A stretch of 64,000 nt of DNA. Source: Euphorbia lathyris. Taxonomy: Eukaryota; Streptophyta; Magnoliopsida; Malpighiales; Euphorbiaceae. Each line of letters begins with the position of its first letter. The stretch's first letter is position 1. The DNA lies in contig NC_088916.1 of assembly GCF_963576675.1 (NCBI RefSeq), positions 50,035,001 through 50,099,000 on the forward strand. The letters run 5' to 3'. Below are positions 12,779 to 22,933 of the stretch, piece by piece. The position numbers and the translations under genes were made by a program. The notes below the pieces were generated by a model. The model was not told the origin of the DNA, did no database searches, and saw nothing but the letters and a program-made list of their open reading frames with translations.

Positions 12779-12870
12779 GCTTCTTCAGCGTCAACCAAAG
12801 CATTAAATTTCTTGCTATAGGACTCAAGCTCCGCCATGTTTGATCTAACCCGAGCAGCAGAGTCGCCACT
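12779..12870 (-). pseudogene. PMD antisense gene piece, copy A
   Basis: This piece matches 27290-27370 of copy B, the coiled-coil exon of the antisense gene (residues around SYSKKFNALVDAEE). It lies between the copia filler and the solo LTR and continues at 15624. Confidence 0.75.
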
Positions 12871-15623
12871 TGTTAGACGAGGTGCCACGGCCTAATCTCC
12901 CGGGCGGACCGGGGGGTGGACACCTCATGGCGACGTAAGCGGTGATTGGCGCCGAAAGCAACCAATCGTGGAATCAAGCTGCTCGGCAGGACCGGAGCTC
13001 GGAGTATGGAAGAGTCGCCATCCACGAATGAGAAAATGAACACCGATCCCTTGCGGGAGACCGGTGAGGGTTCGGGAAACTTAGGTACGAGCCGAGAAGG
13101 CTAGCTCCTTTCCGGAGAAAGGCTACTAGGCACCCCGACATCGCCCGATTATAAACCACCGGCCTCCTACTCAGCGTGTTAGGCGATAACGGACTAATCG
13201 CATATTTCTTTAAGTTTAAAATTCATTTGAAACCTTTTCTTTCTCGTTTTGAAAACCGTTTTGAGCATATATTATTGAAAGCCATTTTGGTAAAGAATCA
13301 CCCATTTACGTTGATGCTAAGTATAAAAGAGAGAGGGGGAGAAGGAAGAATTGATTTATTTACAGTGTGTCTTATGCTTCGATTCACATGTTAACTCTCC
13401 ACTAAACTCACTCCCCGAAAACGAGTTTATTTACTTGGTTCGTACCTTAATCGCCGTTGGAACGATTTAGGTACGTTTCAAAACCCCGTTTATTTATGTG
13501 GCCTCTACTCGAACCGCCGTTGGAACGACTCGAGCGTTTGAAGACGTGGAAGAAAGAATTTTAACCCGAAAACGTGGTTAGGCATACAAGTCAATTTACT
13601 TTGTACAAATCATTTAAGAAAACGATTCAAAACTCTATTATTTACGATTAAAAGCTATTTTAATTACAAGGTTCGCTTAATCCATCGTTGGAACGGACTA
13701 AGGTTTTAAAACGTGATGTTTTAAGAAATGGTTTAAAAATGTCAAGAAAAGGTTATTTACACTTTAGGAATATCTAGAAAATTTTAAGTTTAAATAAGCA
13801 AATTAAACTCTCTTTTTGTGATTTTACTTTCCCCTTTTCACTCAATTAACCTTTAACATTATCATAATTACAACAATAAACCAATTTAAACCAAAATTCA
13901 CCAAGTAAAACACATTTGGAATATATACATATATACAAGAATAAAATAGAAATACATATATACATAGTTTTATCTAAAAATAGGGATATATCTATAGATG
14001 AAAATAAGTAAGAAATATTATATGATATAACAAAGAAAGTGAAAAAGAATACTAAATATAATACCTTTTTATTCTAATTCAAAATATGTAAAAACAATGA
14101 ACCAAGTTTATAAATGGGAAGAATAACATTTAATCTCCAAAATAGTTTTACCCAATGATAACTAACATAATTCAAATGAGCCAAAAACCATATATACTAC
14201 TTTATAATATTAAATCCAAACGAATTAAATTTCAACATGAAATAAATAAATATATAGTACATAATAAATAGTTATAGGATTAAAAAATTTTTTTTTATAA
14301 ACATATTACACAATAATATACATATATATATATAAGTAGAAATGTCAAAAAGTGGAGAAAGGAGGGTAAAAATGGTGATTTTCGGTTTCCAGCAGATTAC
14401 CGACGGAAAATCCGTCGCCAATCTCTATTAGTGACAGAAAAGATAGAATTACAGCAGCAGTCCAAAACTTTACAGATTTGTTCAAAAGCTTTAAATTAAG
14501 TCTAATTCGATCGTTTGGGATCTCCGAACTACCAAAAATGGATCATAGTCTATAACGGAGTTTCCTAAAACGACGTTTTTATTTTAAAACGTTATTCAAA
14601 AATATCTTTTCCAAACTTATAATTACAACGTTTTTAATACCCGAACTACCTTTTAATCGGATCACGGTTCGTATTGGGATATTAAAACGAGGTTTTTTAT
14701 TTTAAAACAAAACCGAATTTTTATTTAACACGGGATAAAAATAAATAAATACGAAGAATTAAATAAAACGTGATAAATAAATGAATAACTAAATAAATAA
14801 AATTATAACATAAAAATAAATAAAGAAAATAAAATAAATGAAATAAATAAAACGAGTCTAGTCCTCGGATAATACCTCAAGTTCGGTATTGACGGTTGAA
14901 GTCGGTTGATACCACGAATCGTGCTTTTCCGGTGTTTTTGTGTTTTTGGTAAAATTTTAACTTTTAGGAAATTTGGAATTTTTAGGAAAAAAAAATGTTT
15001 TTTCCCAAAAAAGAAAGATTTTCTCTCTCTAAAAATGTTTAGAGTGAGAAGCTCCTCCCAAAAGTCCTCCCTCCAAATGCATGGGGATCCGTGCCTTATA
15101 TAGGCAAACGGATCCCCGGAACTTTGGGCGACACCCGAGTAAAATTGGGCGCCGCCCAAAGGGAGTTGGGCAATCGCCCACCCTGGTTGGGCGAACGCCC
15201 AACCTATGTTGGGCGAACGCTCAACAATCGTTGGGCGTATACCCAACTGATGTTGGGCGTTCGTCCAACCATCGTTGGGCGTCCGCCCAACGTCGTTGGG
15301 CGCCTGCCCAGCGGCCGTCGGGCGCTTGCCCAACGGCTGTCGGGGATGCGTGCCCGACGGCCGTCGGGCGTCCCGCGGACGCCGAGCGCACGCCCTGTGA
15401 TGCCGGACGTGCGTCCGACTGTCGTCAGACACACGTCGGCTGCCGCTAGGCGCTCGCTCTACGTCGCGGAGCGTCCACGAGCCGTTCATTCAACGACCGC
15501 GATTCTCGTTGACTCACCGTTTTATTATTATACGCTTTTCTCTTTCAAAATTTTCCCGGAACCAACCGCTTCAACCGCTTTGTTAAAGGTTTTCGTCACA
15601 GGTCCTCCGACTCGGTGTCTACA
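12871..15623 (-). mobile_element. Probable solo LTR, 2.75 kb
   Basis: The insert interrupts the antisense gene of copy A; copy B is continuous here. Its ends are TGTTAGAC and GTCTACA, so on the minus strand it would read TGTAGAC...TAACA with the usual TG/CA ends. CCACT precedes the insert, and CCACT follows it after one extra C, a near-perfect pentamer duplication. A TATATAAGG box on the minus strand (15094-15102) with a GC-rich repeat cluster upstream of it supports a U3 on the minus strand. No gag or pol motif is present. A complete non-coding element of another type is the alternative. Confidence 0.6.
15124..15380. repeat. 22-bp self-complementary repeat array
   Basis: Units of about 22 bp read GTTGGGCGNNCGCCCAAC plus four variable bases. 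Successive units start at about 15187, 15209, 15231, 15253, 15275 and 15296, with decayed units on both sides. Each unit is itself an inverted repeat (TTGGGCG/CGCCCAA). Long open frames on both strands (for example 14803-15489 minus and 15091-15648 plus) come from this repeat and are not genes. Confidence 0.85.
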
Positions 15624-16915
15624 CCCACTGCCACGTTTTTCTCAGTAACATAGGACTGATAGCAAAACAACACATGATTCTTGGCGGATTTTAACGGCTC
15701 AGTCTTGAAAGGATGAGCACACGCACCCATCATGAGATCAAAATCAGTCATTGCCCTTTCAATACGGGTGGGAGTCCAGGAGTCAAGAGGAGAAGCGACA
15801 AGCTTACTAAGATTGGCACGAGCGTCACTCAACGAGTCATCACTAGGCAAGGATGAATCAGCTGCGGCAGTAGACGGTCCTTTCAAAAATGAAAAATCCA
15901 AGTCGGCAAAAGGATTATCAGCTTTAAGACCGACGGGGACCAACAAAGGACGCACAAGAGCTGATTCCTGCCATATTTCAGCAACTCAATCAATCTAAAC
16001 AATTTATCTCAAGCATGGATCATAAATAACAGATTAGCAAGATCATACAAACCTGAAACAATGGTGCAAGAACTAGTCGATTCAGGGAAGATGCGGAAGG
16101 AAGATGGTTTCGTGCCAGAAGTTGCAATGGAGTCATAGCCACCTCAGTCGAGTCCTCATCAAGGGACAAGGTGCCAAGCGAAGACGTCAAGTTCCAATGT
16201 TCCCCCAGTTGATCCAGTGTTTCATCCTCAAAACCGAAGTATAGGCCTTCGTCGGAGTCTTCTTCTTCTTCTTCCCTTGGTCTCACGGAAGGCCCTTCAG
16301 CAATAGCCACCCGCTCTCCCTCATCCATCATGACTGCCTTTCCTTTTCCCTTGTCATTGGTGTCAAGCACATTCGGAGCTAGAAAATTCGGATTGTTGTC
16401 TTTCCCTGAGCTACCGCTTGAGTCTAAAAAGAATAAAAAAGAATAAAAAGAATAAAAAAAAGAGTAATATAAATATATATATATATATATATACATATAT
16501 ATAACTAAATAAAGCAAAAGAACTTACCAACAGGTGGGATACAATGCTGAAAAATGGTCTCCCACCAAGCATCAAACGAAGGTTGATCCGATCCAAGCAG
16601 AAGTGGTCCCTGATCATATCCTGCATCCAGAACCGCAGCGGCTATATCTTCATCACTAGCCCCACACCGCTGAGAAGAGGTAGGGAATGGGAGTTGCCCC
16701 GGGATAGATTGGAAAAAGCCCAATTGACGTGCCCAAAGGCAAGGTGCATATAAGGTCAAACCAGGGTTTGATGATCGAGAGATTCTGGTTCGGTTCACCC
16801 CATGGTGTAACCGATGTGTCGCACATACCGTCATCCACCATTCAGCACCTTCATGGGGGGCAGCAGACAAGTAAGAGAGAGCCCAAGATGGTAGACACGA
16901 GTTATCCTTTGCCTA
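15624..16915 (-). pseudogene. PMD antisense gene, copy A (3' part)
   Basis: This is the continuation of the antisense gene, parallel to 27375-28655 of copy B. It contains the exon with SAKNHVLFCYQSYVTEKNVA (15955 down to 15631), the acidic exon with EEEEEDSDEGLYFGFED (near 16260), a (TA)n-bearing intron, and the end of the PMD exon (GSDQPSFDAWWE near 16580). It is cut at 16915 by a deletion that also removed the start of the middle LTR, so the N-terminal PMD part is missing. At 15670 this copy keeps the reading frame that copy B has lost by a 2-bp insertion. Confidence 0.8.
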
Positions 16916-16916
16916 G

Positions 16917-19001
16917 AAAATAATAAATGATAAAATGAAAAATGAAAATATATTCGTAACTCACCTCGAACACGCGGGGCGTGCATCCTCATACGCGGGG
17001 CGTATACCAGCCGTCCGAAGACGTTCCGCTTCAGAGACTCCATTGCACGGGGCGTGCCTTCCTATACGACACGCGTAAAACGCACCAACAAGACGTTTCA
17101 GGATCAGGAGCACAAACACGCGGGGCGTGCCTTCCTACGCGAAACTTAACATCAGAGATATCACGCGTAAGCTTTAGCAATAAGGCGCTCCAAGTTCAGG
17201 AGCCGCACTACGCGAGGCGTACATTTCCATACACGGAGCGTATACCGCGCATCCGAAGACGTTCCGCTTTAGAGACTCGTTTACGCGGGACGTACCTTCC
17301 TATACGCCACGCGTAAACGTCATCGACAAGACGCACCAAGTTCAGGAGCCGCACTACACAGGGCGTAGCTAGACTTACGCGGGACGTGTTCTTTCTCTCG
17401 GCAAACTAGAGGTCAATTCTCGTCCGGAGCCCGTCATCGATCACCGATTTCTCAGAACGCATCCGGACACAGCCACGGGCTAGCCTACAAGCTCAGCCCC
17501 ATCCTCATATCCAAGTCCAAGCCTTAAGATTTTTCTAACCACAAGGTAGTGGAATGATGTGGCATGGTGGAAGTTAATGGTAGTTGGAGGAAGTTGAGGA
17601 AGTTGATGATGTGGCAAGGTAGTGGGCAAAGGTTAGAGAGAAAAATAAGGGGTAGTTGACCAATAATTACCAAAATACCACTAAATAATTACCAAAATGC
17701 CACTCCAAAAAACTATAAATAGACCCCCTCCCCTTCATAAAAAAATCACTCATTCAACACACAAAACCCCCTCTCAAAACTCCAATGCTTAGTCTCTAGT
17801 CCCTCTGGTCCCTTTGGTTCTTAGTTCTTCAAGTTCTTCTTTTGTTCTTCATTTTTCTTAGCTTTAATTCCTTCTTTTAGTTTGCCTTTAGCCTCAATTT
17901 AGTTCCAATAGCCTCTTTCCAAGTTTTTTCAAATCAATTTAGCATTCCCAAGCCTTTAATTTACTCAATTCATAGCTAGAATTCTGTTTTCAAATTAATT
18001 TTCTAGATTCGTCCAATTACTTTCAAAGCCCGATTTCGTCCATTTAAATTCATTTTTTGCTTTCAATCCCTTCAACAAAGTTGTTCCTGACATCCTGAAG
18101 TTCGATCTAGTGTATTTATTTTCCCAATTCCGTGTTCAGAAACTCTATTTACAAGCCGATCTTTCCAGCCCAAATTCTTTTAGATACTCTGTTTCCAGAA
18201 TTTTCCAGATCCGTCTAGTTATTTTCAACTCCCAATTTCGTCTACTTAACATCCGTTTTAGCCTTCGATCCCTTATAGAAGTTTGTTCCTGACATTCCGA
18301 AGTTAAATTTAGACTATTTAATTGTCCAATTCCAAGTTCTTAAGCACCCAATCGAGCTCCCCAAAGTTAAAGATTAAATCTACCACATTTTGCCTACCAT
18401 ACTTTTGAGATTGCCAATATCATATACCATACGGGCCCGACCGGCTGCAGCTCTCCAAGAACCTCGCACCAACACCAAAATTCAACGTCAATCCGAGATA
18501 GCTATTTTGGCTCCGAGTTTGTTGTTGAATTTCAATTTATTTTATCGCATTTCAATTCTTTGTATTGATTTGTTTATTCTAATTCAATTGACTACCTATA
18601 TGTTTAATATAGAGATTTCTCAATTGTAATTCATTTCATTTTTATGCTTTTTGAACATGTGTATTCAAACCTTGATTCATCAATAAATACCGATTTTCCC
18701 AAAATCTCGTGTCAATTTCGCACTTTAATTTCCTTTATCTTTTCGTCTTTAATTTATCCATATTAGCTTAAATAAAAAATAATATATCTCGCAAAGTTTC
18801 TATAACGGCGCGAGAGACCCAAGAGAGACTTTTTCAATCCTTGCGTCCCTCGCCAATCGCCTCGTTTAGATTTCAAGTTTTGGCGCGCAAATTCCATAAA
18901 CTTAACCATTTTGATTGAGAAATAATCTTCTCTGGCACGCCCGCATCCTAACCATACGTGACAAGGTTGAAAATTAGCATATTCGCAAAATATCGCTAAC
19001 A
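16917..19001 (+). repeat. Middle LTR, truncated at 5' end
   Basis: The sequence matches the 5' LTR from 3055 onward, so the first 102 bp are missing, including the TG terminus. It ends CTAACA at 19001 and is followed by the same primer-site region. It carries the GC motif cluster (16970-17395) and the TATA box (17714-17722). The break point falls at a TTATACTTT shared by the gypsy 3' region (28651-28659) and the LTR (3050-3058). Confidence 0.88.
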
Positions 19002-19024
19002 ATTTTTGGCACGCCCAGTGGGAC
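19002..19024 (+). promoter_or_regulatory. Primer-binding-site region, copy B
   Basis: Identical to 5151-5173 and directly behind the middle LTR. This shows that copy B has its own complete 5' leader. Confidence 0.6.
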
Positions 19025-19233
19025 TTTTGTTTTTAGCTTAGCCAAAAATTGCAAAAACCCGTTTATTTTCATACCACGTATAGATTTTTCATTTAGTTTT
19101 TAAAACCGCTTGTTTTTCATGCTTTGCTTTTATTCCATTAATAGTTATTTATTTATTTCTTTGTTCTTTCTTTTTTTCAACACTAGATTACTAACTTAAT
19201 TTCATCATTTTCATCTATAAGTACTCACGATGG

Positions 19234-19383
19234 ATGCCTCCTAGGAAGAACATCGGGAAAGATCCAATTCCATCGGTCTCCGAAGAGAATCGAAGTCAAA
19301 ACCAAGATCACAACAATGAGTCTGGAATGCCCGAAGGCTTTATGGCCAAGACTGTGAGCCATAGTGGAGGTGCAAACCAACAA
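19234..19383 (+). pseudogene. gag N-terminus, copy B (cut)
   Basis: The frame starts MPPRKNIGKDPIPSVSEENR, matching copy A, and continues for about 50 codons until the LTR-like insertion at 19384. About 630 bp of the gag N-terminal region present in copy A (roughly 5527-6157) is absent from copy B. Confidence 0.85.
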
Positions 19384-20721
19384 TGTTGGTCCCTAGTAAT
19401 TAGTTCCAAGGGGGGGTTAGGAACTAATGTAACTTTTTCGCTTTTAATTATGTTGACTTAATGTTATTTTAAGAGTTTGATAACTCAGCGTGTTGGTCAG
19501 CACAGGCGATTGACTAGTCAGACAGTTTTAGTTCTGTACTGACTAAGACTGCTTGACTTGAGAGTTGGTAATTGACACTTGAAAGGTCAGCTTCCAACTT
19601 ATCACTCAGATTTACTCAGTTTCAGTTTAAATAATTTATAAGCTGAGTAAATACAACAAGCAACACATGCACATATTGAGAGAAAGAGTTTAGAAGTTAC
19701 TCAGCACGACTTATCCTGGTTCGGCCTCTCTGCCTACGTCCAGTCCCCAGTTCCTCCTGGGATTTTCAATCCAATACTGAGCTCTTTCAAGGTAGAGCAC
19801 AAACCATTTACAAGGCAGTGAGTATGCAAGAGTACGTCCTCTATCCGTCTACTCAGCTCCTACTAAGTACTACAACCCAGCACTTAGATTTTTCTACCAC
19901 TGAATACTTACAACCAAGTACTCAGCTCAATACTCTCAATATTCCTATTGATCACACACTTGTTCTTTTTCAACTAAAGAACACCTTAGATGATTACAAA
20001 ACAATCAATCTAGCATTTACACAGAGAATAGAAAAGTTGGTGTAAGATCTTTTTGTATTTGAGTGCTTTCAAGATTTTCTCTCTTGTATTTTTCTTTTGA
20101 TACTTCCGCAAATGATCCAGGAACTATCATTGTCCTTTTATAGATGAATTTCTGAAGATTGGATCATTTGAGATGATTTAGCCGTTAAGTCCAAAACGAC
20201 TCTTTTAGCAGACAGCTTCTGGTCAGCTTCAGTCTGTTTCGCCATTCCCTTTTTCTATTTTCTTCAGGCGTCAGGTTTTGTCTTCTTGCATCAGACTTGT
20301 CTTTTTGTGCCAGTTGTCTTTTACCAATAATCCATTGACCCATGTTTCTTGGAATTAGTCTTCTTTGTATTTTCGAGTCTTCAATTATTGGTGCAGAAGA
20401 TTGGCAGACTTTGTCTTTTAGTAAACGGATCCTCCATGCTGTCCTAACTGTCACTCAGCTTCATTCGTTCTCTTCGAATGTTCAACTTTCATGCTGAGTT
20501 CCTTCTTAGTCAGCTCCGTTCTGTTTGTATAATTCTGAAGGAGTCTTCTAATTTAGTCAGCTTCGTTCTGGCAACTTTGAAGGAGGCTTCTGATGCTAAG
20601 TTTTACTCCAGTCAGCTTCTATTTTTTCATGTTGAGTTCCATTCAACTCAGCTTGGCTTATGCTGACTTTTGTCCTGTTTAACTTTATATATATTTTTGC
20701 ACTCAATATTGAACAAACACA
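19384..20721. mobile_element. LTR-like insertion in gag, copy B
   Basis: A 1.34 kb block absent from copy A starts TGTTGGTCCC and ends AACAAACACA, fitting LTR termini. It has recurring (A)CTCAGC phrases also seen at the edge of the copia filler at 12750-12770, so it may come from the same copia family. I find no target duplication, and the insertion coincides with loss of about 630 bp of gag. No convincing coding frame is present. Confidence 0.5.
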
Positions 20722-20738
20722 TTAGTACAATTAAATCA

Positions 20739-20768
20739 ACGGCAGTACGACCAACTATATCCCTTACC
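20739..20768 (+). repeat. 30-bp duplication at insertion junction
   Basis: ACGGCAGTACGACC...CTTACC at 20739-20768 is repeated exactly at 20820-20849. Only the second copy is at the normal gag position by comparison with copy A (6202-6231). The first sits at the edge of the LTR-like insertion, as expected of templated filler. Confidence 0.8.
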
Positions 20769-20775
20769 GTATCCA

Positions 20776-22933
20776 GCCGTAAGGGAGGTGTACCGACCCG
20801 AATTCCAAAAACCGTATCCACGGCAGTACGACCAACTATATCCCTTACCTCACAATTTTAGAGTCCCTGATTTCACTTTATTTTCAGGAGAAGAAGGGCA
20901 ATCCACCGTAGAGCATGTGGCACGTTTCACCTTTCAGTGCAGTGGTTTGAGCATGGACACGAACTTCGACATGTTGCGCTTGCGACTATTCACAGGATCA
21001 CTAATGGGACCAGCGTTCTCTTGGTATGCCACTTTGCCATCAGGATCCATTCATGTATGGGAGCAAATGGAAAGGCTTTTCCATAACCAATTCTATCGAA
21101 CGGAGCCCGAGGTTTGTGTGGCGGAACTGTCCCGAATGACGCAACGGCATGTGGAACCAGTTGAAAATTTTATCAAGCGATTCAAAAAGATGCGACATCG
21201 ATGCCGAATCAACATCCCCGAGGTCGAATTCGTAAAGATTGCCCAACGTGGACTAGAGTTCGAAAACCGGAAGAAATTTCAGGGAATCGACTTTCATGAT
21301 TACTATGAATTGGTGGCCAAAGTTTCAGAGTATGAGGCATTGATGAGGGAAGATCATCGATGCAAGAAGAACTCAGTGGGAAGCTATCAAGGGGAGGTAC
21401 AAACACATGAGGTAGCCATCGCCGACCTAACAAACACCGGATCTCGAACATGTCCTGTGTTGTTAAAAAATCCCAAAACACCCGAGGCAGTCAAAAGAGT
21501 TCTAACCACCCAATATACTTTTGATGTCTCAAAGACGGAAGAGATTTTCGATTATTTTCTAAAAGAGCAGTTCATCACGTTACCACATAGGCATGTAATC
21601 CCATCTAAAGAGGAAATACGCGGACGAGATTACTGTAGGTATCACGACAACTGGAGCCATAATACTCAAGCTTGTTTTGGTTTTAGAAATGCCGTGCAGG
21701 ATAGGATTAACCGCGGGGTACTCCAATTCCCGGAGAATAAGGAAAGCATGCTGATTGACGATGACCCATTCCCAGTAGCCAACATGATCAATGCCACTTC
21801 ACTAGTGTGGGTGGGGGGGGGGCAAAGGAAAGCAATGTTGCGACCTAAAGATCCAGCAGATATGGGTACCAAAAACGATACCGTCTAAGTTGGAGGATAG
21901 CTCAAGGCAATCACAAAATACAAAGAGAAGAGATGTGCAACAACAACGACCACGTTTTGTGACACCTTCGAGCACGTCACCCATCGATCAATGGCAAGTG
22001 AATAGCCACAAGAAGTTCCCAAGGCCTCTCTCCAAAAACGCGAAAAGAAGATTAAGGAAAAGAGAGGCAGAAAAGAGAAATGATCGAAAGGAATCATCCA
22101 GCGTTAACTCTAATGACGCGAAAGGAGGAGGAAAAAACCAAGAGAAAAACCTCCAGATCCGGGTTGGAGATTTCATCATACGGATAGAGTGTGAAGCTAC
22201 CTCTTTAATCTTACCTTCGGATTTTAGAGGTGAAGACACCAAGAAGGAAGTCCCCAAACTCGAGCACAAGGAGCAAGAAGACACAATACCGAACGCATCG
22301 GGTGAAGAAGGCATGAAGAGGGTTTACTTTGACAAGCCCACTCCAAGGATGACCCTCCATATTAAACCTTTATACGTCAAGGCTCACATAGATGGCAAAC
22401 CGATCTCCAGAGTGCTCATCGACAATGGATCAGCTATTAACATCATGCCGATGAAGATGGTCCTAGCCTTAGGAAAATCGGAGGAAGATATAATCTCGTT
22501 AGAGGTGTCGGTTTCAGCCTTCACGGGAGAAATCGCAAAGACTTACGGTGTCCTACCTTTGGAGCTCACTATTGGCTCTCACACCGCCATGGCTGCTTTC
22601 TTCGTGGTAAATTCGACTGCGAGCTATCAGGCGCTTTTGGGGAGAGATTGGATTCATTCCAACTCATGCATCCCCTCGTCATTACACCAACTCCTTCTAT
22701 TTTGGAAGGGAGACGATGTGGAAGTTGTTCGGACGAACGAGAAGCCGTTCGAAACTTACTCCGATATGGTCGAAGCCAGACTCTACGAGGAATCTGTTGG
22801 CCCAATCCGAGTTGGGTCCAGTTACAAGGAGCAATCATATGGCAAAGAAATTAAGAACATCCTAAAGCCAATGACAATCGTACCTCGCCGAAGGCCAGTC
22901 CGTAATGAACCGATTATTGAAGAAATTCCATGA
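20776..22933 (+). pseudogene. gag capsid to protease, copy B
   Basis: This is the gag capsid domain (LFTGSLMGPAFSWYATL), the CHHC knuckle (CRYHDNWSHNTQAC near 21632) and the retropepsin (LIDNGSAINIMP near 22420). The capsid frame shifts at an expanded G-run (21810-21820; copy A has a shorter run), ending at 21888. The protease frame is open from 21890 to the natural TGA at 22931-22933. Two of the stops of copy A (7291, 7516) are CAA here. The ATG of pol overlaps the stop (ATGA, 22930-22933), as in copy A. Confidence 0.88.

Noticed and set aside
14803..15648. Long open frames on both strands (228 and 185 codons)
   Set aside because: They arise from the 22-bp self-complementary array, which is open in several frames; the products are repeats such as VGRTPN/GRRPT with no domain.
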